DNA of 23,904 bases from Pseudomonas sp. (GTDB lineage: Bacteria > Pseudomonadota > Gammaproteobacteria > Pseudomonadales > Pseudomonadaceae). Positions within the stretch are counted from its first letter, which is position 1. Every line of letters starts with the position of its first letter. Location of the stretch: positions 1 to 23,904 of the forward strand of contig NZ_JASLGE010000005.1 of the NCBI RefSeq assembly GCF_030150285.1, read 5' to 3'. Made by a program: the position numbers and the translations under genes. This document shows positions 1 to 6,850 of this stretch, one piece after another. The notes under the pieces were generated by a model that was not told the origin of the DNA, made no database searches, and was given only the letters and a program-made list of their open reading frames with translations.

Positions 1-135
1 TCTGTACGAAATGTATCTGCGCTCGGTTATGCGGCGTTGAAAACAGGCTCGGAATGCTCATTTACAACCCGTAAACTCCGCTTCCTCGCCTGTTTTCGCC
101 TTGCCTAACCTTCGCTCGAAAACATTTCGTACAGA
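1..135. repeat. MITE-like hairpin element with 14-bp terminal inverted repeats
   Basis: The first 14 bases (TCTGTACGAAATGT, 1-14) are the exact reverse complement of 122-135. The arms continue as an imperfect palindrome through the whole 135 bp. Examples are GAAAACAGGC near 39-48 against GCCTGTTTTC near 89-98, and a tip of TTTAC-AACCC-GTAAA at 61-75. Nothing in it encodes a convincing protein. This is the structure of a non-autonomous, MITE-like or structured intergenic element. It lies just downstream of btuD and might also help end transcription. The window begins at the repeat, so the arm could extend further left. I do not know the family name. Confidence 0.75.
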
Positions 136-186
136 CCCTAGCCAGCCTTGTGCCGGCAGGCGCAACGGCCGATTGCTCGCGATGGT
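136..186. other. Short gap between btuD stop and hairpin element
   Basis: These 51 bases separate the end of the B12 operon from the terminal repeat. I see no gene and no hairpin followed by a T-run on the minus strand, so no classical terminator for the operon is visible here. The neighbouring 135-bp hairpin is the only strong secondary structure. Confidence 0.5.
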
Positions 187-945
187 TTATGCCCTGCCCA
201 TCGGAATCGGATACAGCCCATGTGGGCTGTCATGCCAGGCGAACTGGAGGTTAAAAGCCTGTTCCAGCCACCCGCAATGGCGCACGGTAGCGGGGCAGGC
301 CACACCCAGCAAGTGCCCCTCGGCCAGCACCGCGATGCGGTCGGCAAAGCGCATGGCCAGGCCCAGGTCGTGCAGTACCAGCAATTGGGCGCATTGGTCC
401 AAGCGGCTGCGCAGGTAGCTGAGCAGGCTGAGTTGATGGGCAATGTCCAGCGCAGCGGTGGGCTCGTCGGCCAACAATAGCGGTGACCCTGCCGCCAATG
501 CCCAGCCGATACCCGCTCTGGCCCGCTCGCCACCGGACAGTTGAGAAAGCCGCCGGGACAGCAAATGCCCGATGTCCAATGACTCAATCAACGTTTGCGA
601 CAACGGTTGACCGAGCAGGGCGGCATTGCGGCGAGCCCCCAGGCTGAGCAATTCGTGTACCTGCAGGTCCCATTGGCTGCGAAAGTCCTGGGGCAGGTAG
701 GCCAAACGCTGTGCTCGCTCTGCGGCCGGCCAGGCAGTCAGGGGGCGTTGCTGCAAGAACACCTGGCCTGCGTGGGCCTGCACCCCGGCCAATGCCCGTA
801 AAGCGCTGCTTTTGCCTGACCCATTGGGGCCGACCAGCACCAACAGTTCCCCCGGTTGAAGGTCAAGGTTGAAGTCGTGCAGCACGGTTTTACCGGCGTG
901 TTGCACACCTAACGCCCGTGCTTGCAAAACGGCATCGGTGCTCAT
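187..945 (-). CDS. btuD: ABC transporter ATP-binding protein, B12/siderophore type (BtuD-like)
   Basis: This is a 252-residue ATPase that would power the BtuC-type permease for cobalamin import through the inner membrane. Visible motifs are a Walker A at residues 39-46 (GPNGSGKS), an ABC signature LSGGERARAG near residue 136, and a Walker B with LLLADEPTAALD near 156, followed by an H-loop LHDLG. The length fits the BtuD/FecE/FhuC family. The start ATG overlaps the permease stop by 4 nt (ATGA), so translation is probably coupled. The family alone cannot separate B12 from haem or siderophore import. The B12 assignment comes from the riboswitch heading the operon. Confidence 0.88.
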   Translation of the reverse strand: MSTDAVLQARALGVQHAGKTVLHDFNLDLQPGELLVLVGPNGSGKSSALRALAGVQAHAGQVFLQQRPLTAWPAAERAQRLAYLPQDFRSQWDLQVHELLSLGARRNAALLGQPLSQTLIESLDIGHLLSRRLSQLSGGERARAGIGWALAAGSPLLLADEPTAALDIAHQLSLLSYLRSRLDQCAQLLVLHDLGLAMRFADRIAVLAEGHLLGVACPATVRHCGWLEQAFNLQFAWHDSPHGLYPIPMGRA

Positions 946-1937
946 GCGGCAGGCCTAGCGCGGGTCAGCAGAACGATGAAAAAGGGCGCGCCTATCAAGG
1001 CCGTCAACAGGCCCAGAGGGATTTCGGAGGGCGGCAACAGGCTGCGTGCCAGGCCATCGAGCAGGGCCAGCAGGGCACCGCTGGTCAGTGCACTGGCCAT
1101 AATCAAGCGCCGATGGGTGGGGCCGATCAGCCAGCGCACCGCGTGGGGAGCAACCAGGCCAACGAAGCCCACCAGCCCGCCCCAGGACACCGCGAGTGCG
1201 GTGATGGCCGCGGCCAGCAACAGGGCCACGTTGATAAACCGCTGTGGCTGCAACCCCATGCTGTAGGCCACATGATCTCCCAGCCCGAGAATATCCAGGC
1301 CGTGGGCCAAGCGCCTGGCCCACAGCAAGGCGACACCCGTGAGCAGCGCCAGCAGGCCCAGGGCGGGGAAGTCCGGGGTATGTATACCGCCCAGGGTCCA
1401 GCTCAACACCACTTGCAGATTGACCGTTTCATCCGACATGGCCAGTAGCAACAGGCTGCGCAAGGCGGCGAGCAACGCCGCCACGGCAATCCCGGCCAGT
1501 AGCAAGCCGCTGGTGTCGTTGATGCGGGTCAGTCGGGTGATCAACAACACCAGCAGCGTCGCCCCCCAGGCACCGACGAAGGCCAACAGCGGCAAACTCA
1601 CGGCCATCGCCACCGGCAACGGCACCAATAACGCGATGGCGGCACCCACGGCTGCCCCGGGGGCACTGCCCAACAGGTAGGGCTCTGCCAGTGGGTTGCG
1701 AAACACACCCTGAAAAATCACCCCGGCCAATCCCAGGCACGCGCCGACGCAAAAAGCCGCCAGCACGCGAGGCAGCCGCCAGTTCATCAGTAATTGCGCG
1801 AAAGGCGAATCGTGGCCTTGCCACAGTGCCCACACGTCGCTCCAGCGTGCCAGGTCAGCCCCCAGCCACAGGCCGATGACTATCGCGGGCAAAGGGGTCA
1901 GGCACAGCAGGTGATAGCGCCGGTCGAGGCAACTCAT
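942..1937 (-). CDS. btuC: FecCD-family permease (BtuC-like)
   Basis: This is a 331-residue hydrophobic protein with many predicted membrane spans, as in the FecCD/BtuC family (usually about 320-350 residues with ten helices). Family-like segments include the early LMNWRLPRVLAAFCVGACLGLAG region, the FRNPLAEPYLLG motif typical of these permeases, and the late GLVGFVGLVAPHAVR motif. It would form the inner-membrane channel working with the ATPase at 187-945. Its ATG overlaps the stop of the binding protein by 4 nt, and its own stop overlaps the ATPase start by 4 nt. Substrate is inferred from the upstream cobalamin riboswitch. Confidence 0.9.
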   Translation of the reverse strand: MSCLDRRYHLLCLTPLPAIVIGLWLGADLARWSDVWALWQGHDSPFAQLLMNWRLPRVLAAFCVGACLGLAGVIFQGVFRNPLAEPYLLGSAPGAAVGAAIALLVPLPVAMAVSLPLLAFVGAWGATLLVLLITRLTRINDTSGLLLAGIAVAALLAALRSLLLLAMSDETVNLQVVLSWTLGGIHTPDFPALGLLALLTGVALLWARRLAHGLDILGLGDHVAYSMGLQPQRFINVALLLAAAITALAVSWGGLVGFVGLVAPHAVRWLIGPTHRRLIMASALTSGALLALLDGLARSLLPPSEIPLGLLTALIGAPFFIVLLTRARPAA

Positions 1938-2842
1938 GGGGATATCTCTACAAGGGGCGCGGGAAACAGGTCGGGGTGCAGCAGCGCCGCCAGTTGCTCG
2001 ACGCCTTCTACCACCCGGGGCCCCGGAATCAGTAAGAGCGCGCAGGGTAACGTGTCGACTCGGCCGGCCGCCACGGCCGGAATGCTGCTCCAGCCCGGGC
2101 GCTGCGCCAAGGCTGCCGCTTGCGGCGGCGAGCCGGCGACGATAATGCGTGAGGGGTTGGCATGGAACACGGCCTCACCGCCCACCTGGCTCAAACGGCT
2201 GTCGACAAACACATTGCTGCCGCCAGCCATGCGCAGGATATCGCTGGTGTAGGTGTGCCCGCGCAAGGTCAGGTAGTGCCCACGTTCATTGCTGCCGGTC
2301 TCCAGGTAAACCGTGACCGGCGGTTGCCCGGCCAGGCGTGTTTGCACCGCCTCCAGGCGCCGCTGCAAGCGCTCAATCAACTGCTCGGCACCGTCTTCAT
2401 GGCCGGTGGCCTGGCCCAGCAGGCGAATATTGGCAAGCACTGCGGCCAGGTCGCGGTGGTTGAGTACCAGTACCGGAATACCAATGCGCTGCAGCGGGTC
2501 TATCAGCGTGGCGGCTTGCCGCGCCGGAGTCATCACCACCAGGTCGGCCTGCAGGCGAGCGATGGCTTCCACCGAAAAGCCCAGCCGGCCGCCGACCTTG
2601 GCACGGGCGGCAATGTCTTCGGGGAACCGTGTCCATTCCTCGACCCCGACAATCGCATCGCCAGCCCCCATTGCCGCCAGCATTTCCACATTGCTGGCGA
2701 AGATGGCGACGATGCGTTGGGGCTTATGCTCAATCGTCACCTGTCGCCCAAGCGCATCAACGACCGTGCGCGGGAATCCCTCGTCGGCCCCGGCCCCCAG
2801 GCTGAGCAACAGACCCAACCAGGCCCACCCGTGCCGGCGCAT
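1934..2842 (-). CDS. btuF: Periplasmic cobalamin-binding protein (BtuF-like)
   Basis: This is a 302-residue protein with an N-terminal signal peptide (MRRHGWAWLGLLLSLGAGA, cleaved near residue 19). It continues as a class III periplasmic binding protein of the BtuF/FepB fold. The typical opening is visible (VVDALGRQVTIEHKPQRIVAIFAS in part), followed by GGRLGFSVEAIARLQADLVV. It would carry the ligand from the outer-membrane receptor to the permease. The ATG overlaps the receptor stop by 1 nt (TGATG), and its stop overlaps the permease ATG. Members of this fold also bind haem and siderophores. The B12 call rests on operon context and the riboswitch. Confidence 0.87.
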   Translation of the reverse strand: MRRHGWAWLGLLLSLGAGADEGFPRTVVDALGRQVTIEHKPQRIVAIFASNVEMLAAMGAGDAIVGVEEWTRFPEDIAARAKVGGRLGFSVEAIARLQADLVVMTPARQAATLIDPLQRIGIPVLVLNHRDLAAVLANIRLLGQATGHEDGAEQLIERLQRRLEAVQTRLAGQPPVTVYLETGSNERGHYLTLRGHTYTSDILRMAGGSNVFVDSRLSQVGGEAVFHANPSRIIVAGSPPQAAALAQRPGWSSIPAVAAGRVDTLPCALLLIPGPRVVEGVEQLAALLHPDLFPAPLVEISP

Positions 2843-4968
2843 CAGAACCGGTAGTTCGCGCCGAGGTACACTTCGCGCCCCGGGTTACTGTTGCCCAGGC
2901 CGCCATTGGACGCACGCGGATCGGCCAGCGGCGAGTCATTGCCGGTGGCAATAAAGAGCGTGCTGCGGTCCATGTCGAACAGGTTGTTGACGCCGCTGAA
3001 CAGGCTGAGCTGTTCGGTGACGTGGTAGTTGCCGCGCAGGTTGAAAACCCAGAAGGGCGACTTGCGGTACACATAGTTGGTGTCGGGGTTCAACAGCCGT
3101 TCTTCTGTGCGGTAATACACCGGGCCGCGCAGGATGCCATTGACACCAACGTCCCAATCGCGCTCGCGACCGTAGGTCAGGCCGAGGCTGGCCTGGTACT
3201 GGTACATGCGCTGGATCTGGTCGCGGTGGGGGCCTGTCAGGGTTTTCGCTGCGCCTTTGTCGTCCATATCGAAGTTCCACACCGTGTTGGTGTTGAGCCG
3301 CAAAATGCGCTCATTGCCCAACGCCAGGGCGCTGGCCAGGTCGTACTGCCATTGCGTTTCAAGGCCACGAATGACCGCGTCGCCGCTGCCATTGACGTAC
3401 TGGCTGACGGTGCGAGTGATGGGCGCAGTCGTGATGCGGTCCTGGATACGGTTCTCAAACAGCGCCAGGTCGAAGAACTGGTTGTCGTTGGTCAGGGTAA
3501 CGCCCGTTTCGAACTGCAGGCTGGTCTCGGGCTTGAGGTTGGCATTGCCCAGGGTCTGGCTGCCGCTGATGGACGTGAAGTCGGCCCCCAATTCGCCCGC
3601 CAGTGGCGCCCGGAACCCGGTCGACACCCCGGCGCGCACTTTTACGCCCGGCAACGCCTGATACGCCGCGCCCAGGCTGTAGGTGACTTTGTTGAAGGTG
3701 CGGGTTTGCTCCTCCAGCAGCGGCATGTAGTCGGTCTTGACCGTGCTGGAGCGCCCGTAGCTGTAGCGCGAACCGGCACGCAGGGTCAGGCGGTCGTCCA
3801 TCAGGCGTTGCATCAGCTCGGCATACACGGCCGCGTTGAGGTCATCGGAGTTGATGTCATAAGGGGCGACCTGGCTGCTGGTAGAGCCGTTGACGGCCAC
3901 CCGGAAACGCTCATTGCGCAGTTTGCTTTTTTCCAGGTCCACGCCCACCAGCAAATCGGTGGAGGGGGTCAGCAGAAACTGCGGTGTCAACTTGAAGCCG
4001 TAAGCATCCAGTTGGCGCTCGATATGGTCCTTGCTAAAACCGGGGGAGCCGTTGCCTTGCACCGGCGAGCCCCAATGCAGGTCGTCGACATCGTGGAACG
4101 CATAAAACTGTGAGGACCAGTTCAGCCACGCTGTGGGTTTGGCCGTCCAGTTCGCCTCGATGGACTGGTTATAGCGGTTGTCATAGTTGTCGTAGTTCCA
4201 CTGAGAACCGCGAAAACCGGCGTCATAAATGCCGTCTGAGCGCAGCGTCAGGTCTATGCGCTGATCTTCGGACACGTCATAGCCCAGGGCCAGTAACCCG
4301 CCATGGCGCTTCCAGGCCGTATTTTTTTGGGTGCCGCTCGCACTGTGGTAGTCGTTGCGGCGGCCCGTGTCCAGGCCCACGTAGTAATCCAGCGCGCCGG
4401 CTTCCCCGCTCTGGTACACACTGCCTTGCGCCAGCCCCCAGGAGCCACCCTGAATCTTCGCGCCACCGCCTTCAGTGTTGCGGCCGTTGCGGGTGATGAT
4501 ATTGATCACGCCGCCCATGGCCTGGCTGCCGTAAATCACCGACGCCGGGCCGCGGATCACTTCAATGCGCGCCACCTGCGCGGGGGACAGCTTGGAGATG
4601 TTCGCCGTACCGGCTCGACGGCCATTGACCAGCACCGTGACCTGGCTGCGGTAATCGCGGCCCTGCCCATCGGTATTGCCGCCGCGAATGTTGATCGAGG
4701 TTTGCCCCGGGGTCCATTCGCTGAAAAAACCGACGGCGTTTTCTGCCAGTAAATCCGTGAGGCTGCGGGCCGAAGAACGCGCGATCTGATCGCTGTCGAT
4801 CACTTGCACCGTGCTGGTGACCGCTTTCAGGGGCTCACCGGCGCGGGGCGCACTGACCAGGGTGCTGTCCAAGTGCAGGATCGACGGATTTTCAGCCGCC
4901 ATGGCGCTCAGGCCGGAGCCCAACCAAAGGGGAATGGCCGCGCAAATACTGTGGCGTAGGTTAAGCAT
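2842..4968 (-). CDS. btuB: TonB-dependent outer-membrane receptor (BtuB-like)
   Basis: This is a 708-residue receptor with a signal peptide ending near SAMAAEN. A TonB-box-like segment STLVSAPR lies close to the mature N-terminus, comparable to the DTLVVTA box of BtuB. A plug domain follows (VINIITRNG near residue 155). A long beta-barrel makes up the rest and ends in LGANYRF, with the terminal aromatic residue usual for outer-membrane barrels. It would import cobalamin using TonB energy. It lies 29 nt downstream of the methyltransferase gene and overlaps btuF by 1 nt. The length is somewhat larger than E. coli BtuB. Substrate assignment depends on the riboswitch and neighbours. Confidence 0.88.
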   Translation of the reverse strand: MLNLRHSICAAIPLWLGSGLSAMAAENPSILHLDSTLVSAPRAGEPLKAVTSTVQVIDSDQIARSSARSLTDLLAENAVGFFSEWTPGQTSINIRGGNTDGQGRDYRSQVTVLVNGRRAGTANISKLSPAQVARIEVIRGPASVIYGSQAMGGVINIITRNGRNTEGGGAKIQGGSWGLAQGSVYQSGEAGALDYYVGLDTGRRNDYHSASGTQKNTAWKRHGGLLALGYDVSEDQRIDLTLRSDGIYDAGFRGSQWNYDNYDNRYNQSIEANWTAKPTAWLNWSSQFYAFHDVDDLHWGSPVQGNGSPGFSKDHIERQLDAYGFKLTPQFLLTPSTDLLVGVDLEKSKLRNERFRVAVNGSTSSQVAPYDINSDDLNAAVYAELMQRLMDDRLTLRAGSRYSYGRSSTVKTDYMPLLEEQTRTFNKVTYSLGAAYQALPGVKVRAGVSTGFRAPLAGELGADFTSISGSQTLGNANLKPETSLQFETGVTLTNDNQFFDLALFENRIQDRITTAPITRTVSQYVNGSGDAVIRGLETQWQYDLASALALGNERILRLNTNTVWNFDMDDKGAAKTLTGPHRDQIQRMYQYQASLGLTYGRERDWDVGVNGILRGPVYYRTEERLLNPDTNYVYRKSPFWVFNLRGNYHVTEQLSLFSGVNNLFDMDRSTLFIATGNDSPLADPRASNGGLGNSNPGREVYLGANYRF

Positions 4969-4997
4969 GGAGACGTCCGCAAGTAGTGTTATTGGTG

Positions 4998-5771
4998 TTA
5001 TTGACGGTGCCAGATCAAGCTGGCCGCTCGCTTCGGGGCACTGGCCAGCCAGCCGCCCGATGTTTTTTGCAGGTGGTCCTGCAGGTGCCGCTCAAGCTGC
5101 CCCAGCGCGCTGCCGTCCAGGGCACCGAGTTTGTCCATAAAGTGCGCCAGGGCGGCCTCGTGAGAGGGGAACAATGTGCTGAACGCCCAGTCGGTGAAGT
5201 GAACCTCGTCGGGCTGCACTGCGGCCGGCAGTTCGGCCAGGGTCAACTGGTAGCCGGGGGTCATGTCACTGCCGTGCAACTGAGGCGGCAGAAACCCGGA
5301 CAGGCAATAAGTGCGCGGCCCTTCTTGGGCGGGCAGGTTCCACACCAGCGTGCGGCTGGCCAAGGGTTGTACTTGCCGCAAAAAGGCCTCGGCCTGCCCG
5401 TCACTCACCGGAATATTGGCGCACAGCACGGTGTGGCAAGGGCTGATGGGTAACTGCGCCAGGTCTTGCCAAAGCCCGGCATGCAGGTTCAGGTCAACGC
5501 TGGGCGGTTGTGCGGCCAAGTGCCGGACACGGCTGCGCATGAAGGCATTGGGCTCGACCACCGTCCATTGGCCGCCCGGTACCAGCAGGTGCCGGCCGAG
5601 AATCCCCGAACCGGCACCGATATCCAGCAACTGTCGCTGAGGCCCGAGCACTTCCAGCAGACGGCCGCCCACACGCTCAACATAATTGGACGCGGCCAGA
5701 TGCTCGGCATAAAACGCTGCTTCGTGGTCAGGCCAGACAAAAGGGGGGGAGGGCTGTGTGGAAGCTGTCAT
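4998..5771 (-). CDS. Class I SAM-dependent methyltransferase in the B12 operon, function unknown
   Basis: This is a 257-residue protein starting MTASTQPSPPF. The Rossmann-fold SAM motif I is clear (LLDIGAGSGILGRHLL, about residues 47-62). A post-I acidic site VVEPNAFM and a motif VLCANIPVSDGQAEAFL follow. There is no signal peptide, so it should be cytoplasmic. It is the first coding gene after the cobalamin riboswitch and precedes btuB, so B12 should repress it. The open frame continues upstream to 6119, but that part is riboswitch sequence, so I place the start at 5771. The Shine-Dalgarno there is weak. It does not resemble the known precorrin methyltransferases (CobA/CobJ type). Substrate unknown. 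Confidence 0.8.
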   Translation of the reverse strand: MTASTQPSPPFVWPDHEAAFYAEHLAASNYVERVGGRLLEVLGPQRQLLDIGAGSGILGRHLLVPGGQWTVVEPNAFMRSRVRHLAAQPPSVDLNLHAGLWQDLAQLPISPCHTVLCANIPVSDGQAEAFLRQVQPLASRTLVWNLPAQEGPRTYCLSGFLPPQLHGSDMTPGYQLTLAELPAAVQPDEVHFTDWAFSTLFPSHEAALAHFMDKLGALDGSALGQLERHLQDHLQKTSGGWLASAPKRAASLIWHRQ

Positions 5772-5893
5772 GGAGCACCGTCGGGTTGAGCCAAAGTGGG
5801 CAACCGGCGGGAACTGACGCAGAAAATCGACGGGCAGCAGCAAATGTGCACACGCCAAGGCCTGCACCCGCCCACCGCGGATTGCCGTAAATC

Positions 5894-6078
5894 GGATCAG
5901 GCCGGTCTCCGGGCTCACGAGGGTCATGAAGCATTCGCCTTCCCATGCTCCCGTTCGGGGCACAGTGGCGTTGTGAATGCTTCGCTCGCATACCGTTGCG
6001 GGGGCAGCGCCGGATTGGCCCAAAGACGTACCGGCTTCCCGTTTCACCCACAGCGCGATGGCTGAGGACACCTGAAAC
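5894..6078 (-). ncRNA. Cobalamin (B12) riboswitch
   Basis: Read on the minus strand, the segment shows the conserved cobalamin riboswitch blocks in order: GGTGAAACGGGAAGCCGGT (6048-6030), GCTGCCCCCGCAAC (6008-5995), the GCCACTG block (5969-5963), GGGAAGGCGA (5944-5935), and the closing B12 box GAGCCCGGAGACCGGCCT (5916-5899). The outer stem pairs TCAGG near 6075 with CCTGA near 5898. It lies between a sigma70-like promoter and the methyltransferase-btuBFCD genes, so bound cobalamin should reduce their expression. No U-rich terminator is obvious in the 120 nt before the first ATG, so control may act on translation or by another platform. Confidence 0.96.
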
Positions 6079-6086
6079 AGGCGCGC

Positions 6087-6115
6087 ATATGACCATTGGT
6101 CGCCTTGTGCGTCAA
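6087..6115 (-). promoter_or_regulatory. Candidate sigma70 promoter of the B12 operon
   Basis: On the minus strand a TTGACG -35 box (6115-6110) is followed after 17 nt by TCATAT (6092-6087), a moderate -10 match. The predicted start near 6080 falls just at the first base of the riboswitch, which supports the assignment. The -10 is only a partial consensus match. Confidence 0.55.
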
Positions 6116-6124
6116 CCAAACGTG

Positions 6125-6166
6125 TGAAAAATCAGGCAATCAGCGCAGTGCGCTGCCTGATTTCAC
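6125..6166 (-). terminator. Rho-independent terminator after the thioesterase gene
   Basis: AAATCAGGCA at 6129-6138 pairs with TGCCTGATTT at 6154-6163, with an inner AGCGC-AGT-GCGCT stem. On the minus strand the hairpin ends in a run of T residues. It lies about 50 nt past the thioesterase stop and just upstream of the B12 promoter, so it would insulate the two units. Confidence 0.7.
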
Positions 6167-6213
6167 AACGCCTTTGGCAGTGGGCACAGCTTGCCCCTCC
6201 CCAGGTAGCGTCA

Positions 6214-6717
6214 TCACTCGGCGTGACGCCCATGCGCCGCACCGGCCAGTTGATCGGTGTCCACGCGCACGAAAACCGAGTCGCCCACGGCGGTTAATAT
6301 GTCGCCCGCGTACACCTCGCAGATCACGCGGCTCTTGCGGCCCACTTCACCTTCGACATACGCCAGCAAGGTCAGGGGCACGCCCATGGGGGTCGGTTTG
6401 ATGAACTTGATACCCAAATGGCCCGTCACGCAGTTGATGCGCGGCAGGCTGGCCAAGTCGCGCTGCTCGGCGCGGTAGTGATAAGCCATGGCGGTCCAGT
6501 TCGAATGGCAGTCCACCAGCATGGCGATCAGGCCGCCGTACACCAACTCGGGCCAACCACAATAACGGGGATCCGGCAGGTGTTCGGCCATCACATGCAC
6601 ACCGTCTTCGTGCCAAAAACTCTTGATATGCAGCCCCTGAGCATTGCTGCTACCGCAGCCGTAACACACGCCCTCAGGCGCTGCGGTGTCTTGCAGGGAA
6701 GGGGTGAGCTGCGACAT
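6214..6717 (-). CDS. PaaI-type hot-dog thioesterase family protein
   Basis: This is a 167-residue protein if it starts at MSQLTPSLQD (6717), which is preceded by an AAGGA sequence. An upstream ATG at 6747 would add ten residues but has a poor ribosome site. The N-terminal CYGCGSSNAQGLH segment and the central GGLIAMLVDCHSNWTA helix are typical of 4HBT/PaaI-like hot-dog proteins, which hydrolyse acyl-CoA thioesters. The substrate cannot be read from sequence. It is divergent from the sigma54 activator gene. The spacer between them has a 14-bp palindrome that could regulate it. A terminator follows it. A role in clearing aryl-acetyl or branched acyl-CoA is possible but is inference only. Confidence 0.75.
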   Translation of the reverse strand: MSQLTPSLQDTAAPEGVCYGCGSSNAQGLHIKSFWHEDGVHVMAEHLPDPRYCGWPELVYGGLIAMLVDCHSNWTAMAYHYRAEQRDLASLPRINCVTGHLGIKFIKPTPMGVPLTLLAYVEGEVGRKSRVICEVYAGDILTAVGDSVFVRVDTDQLAGAAHGRHAE

Positions 6718-6775
6718 ACCGTGATCATCCTTAAAAATGTGAGGCATGCCTGGACGTCAGGCCTTGCCATTGCCC

Positions 6776-6789
6776 TTACGTTAACGTAA
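6776..6789. promoter_or_regulatory. 14-bp perfect palindrome, possible MerR-family operator
   Basis: TTACGTTAACGTAA is a perfect palindrome in the spacer between the divergent thioesterase and activator genes. It resembles, from memory, the TTTACGT-type operators of MerR-family regulators such as LiuR in acyl-CoA catabolism. It sits about 60 nt upstream of each start. The regulator itself is not in the window. Confidence 0.5.
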
Positions 6790-6850
6790 AGATTGGTAAC
6801 AGTGCGCGAATCTAAAAAAAACACCAAGGCGCGCGGCTGGAGAGTGTCTG

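Noticed and set aside
3022..4113. Long open frame (363 codons) on the plus strand inside the receptor gene
   Set aside because: It is antisense to the clear TonB-dependent receptor, has no family features, and is expected in GC-rich DNA.
5772..5893. Intrinsic terminator as riboswitch expression platform
   Set aside because: GC-rich pairing is possible but no hairpin followed directly by a U-run was found, so I did not call one.
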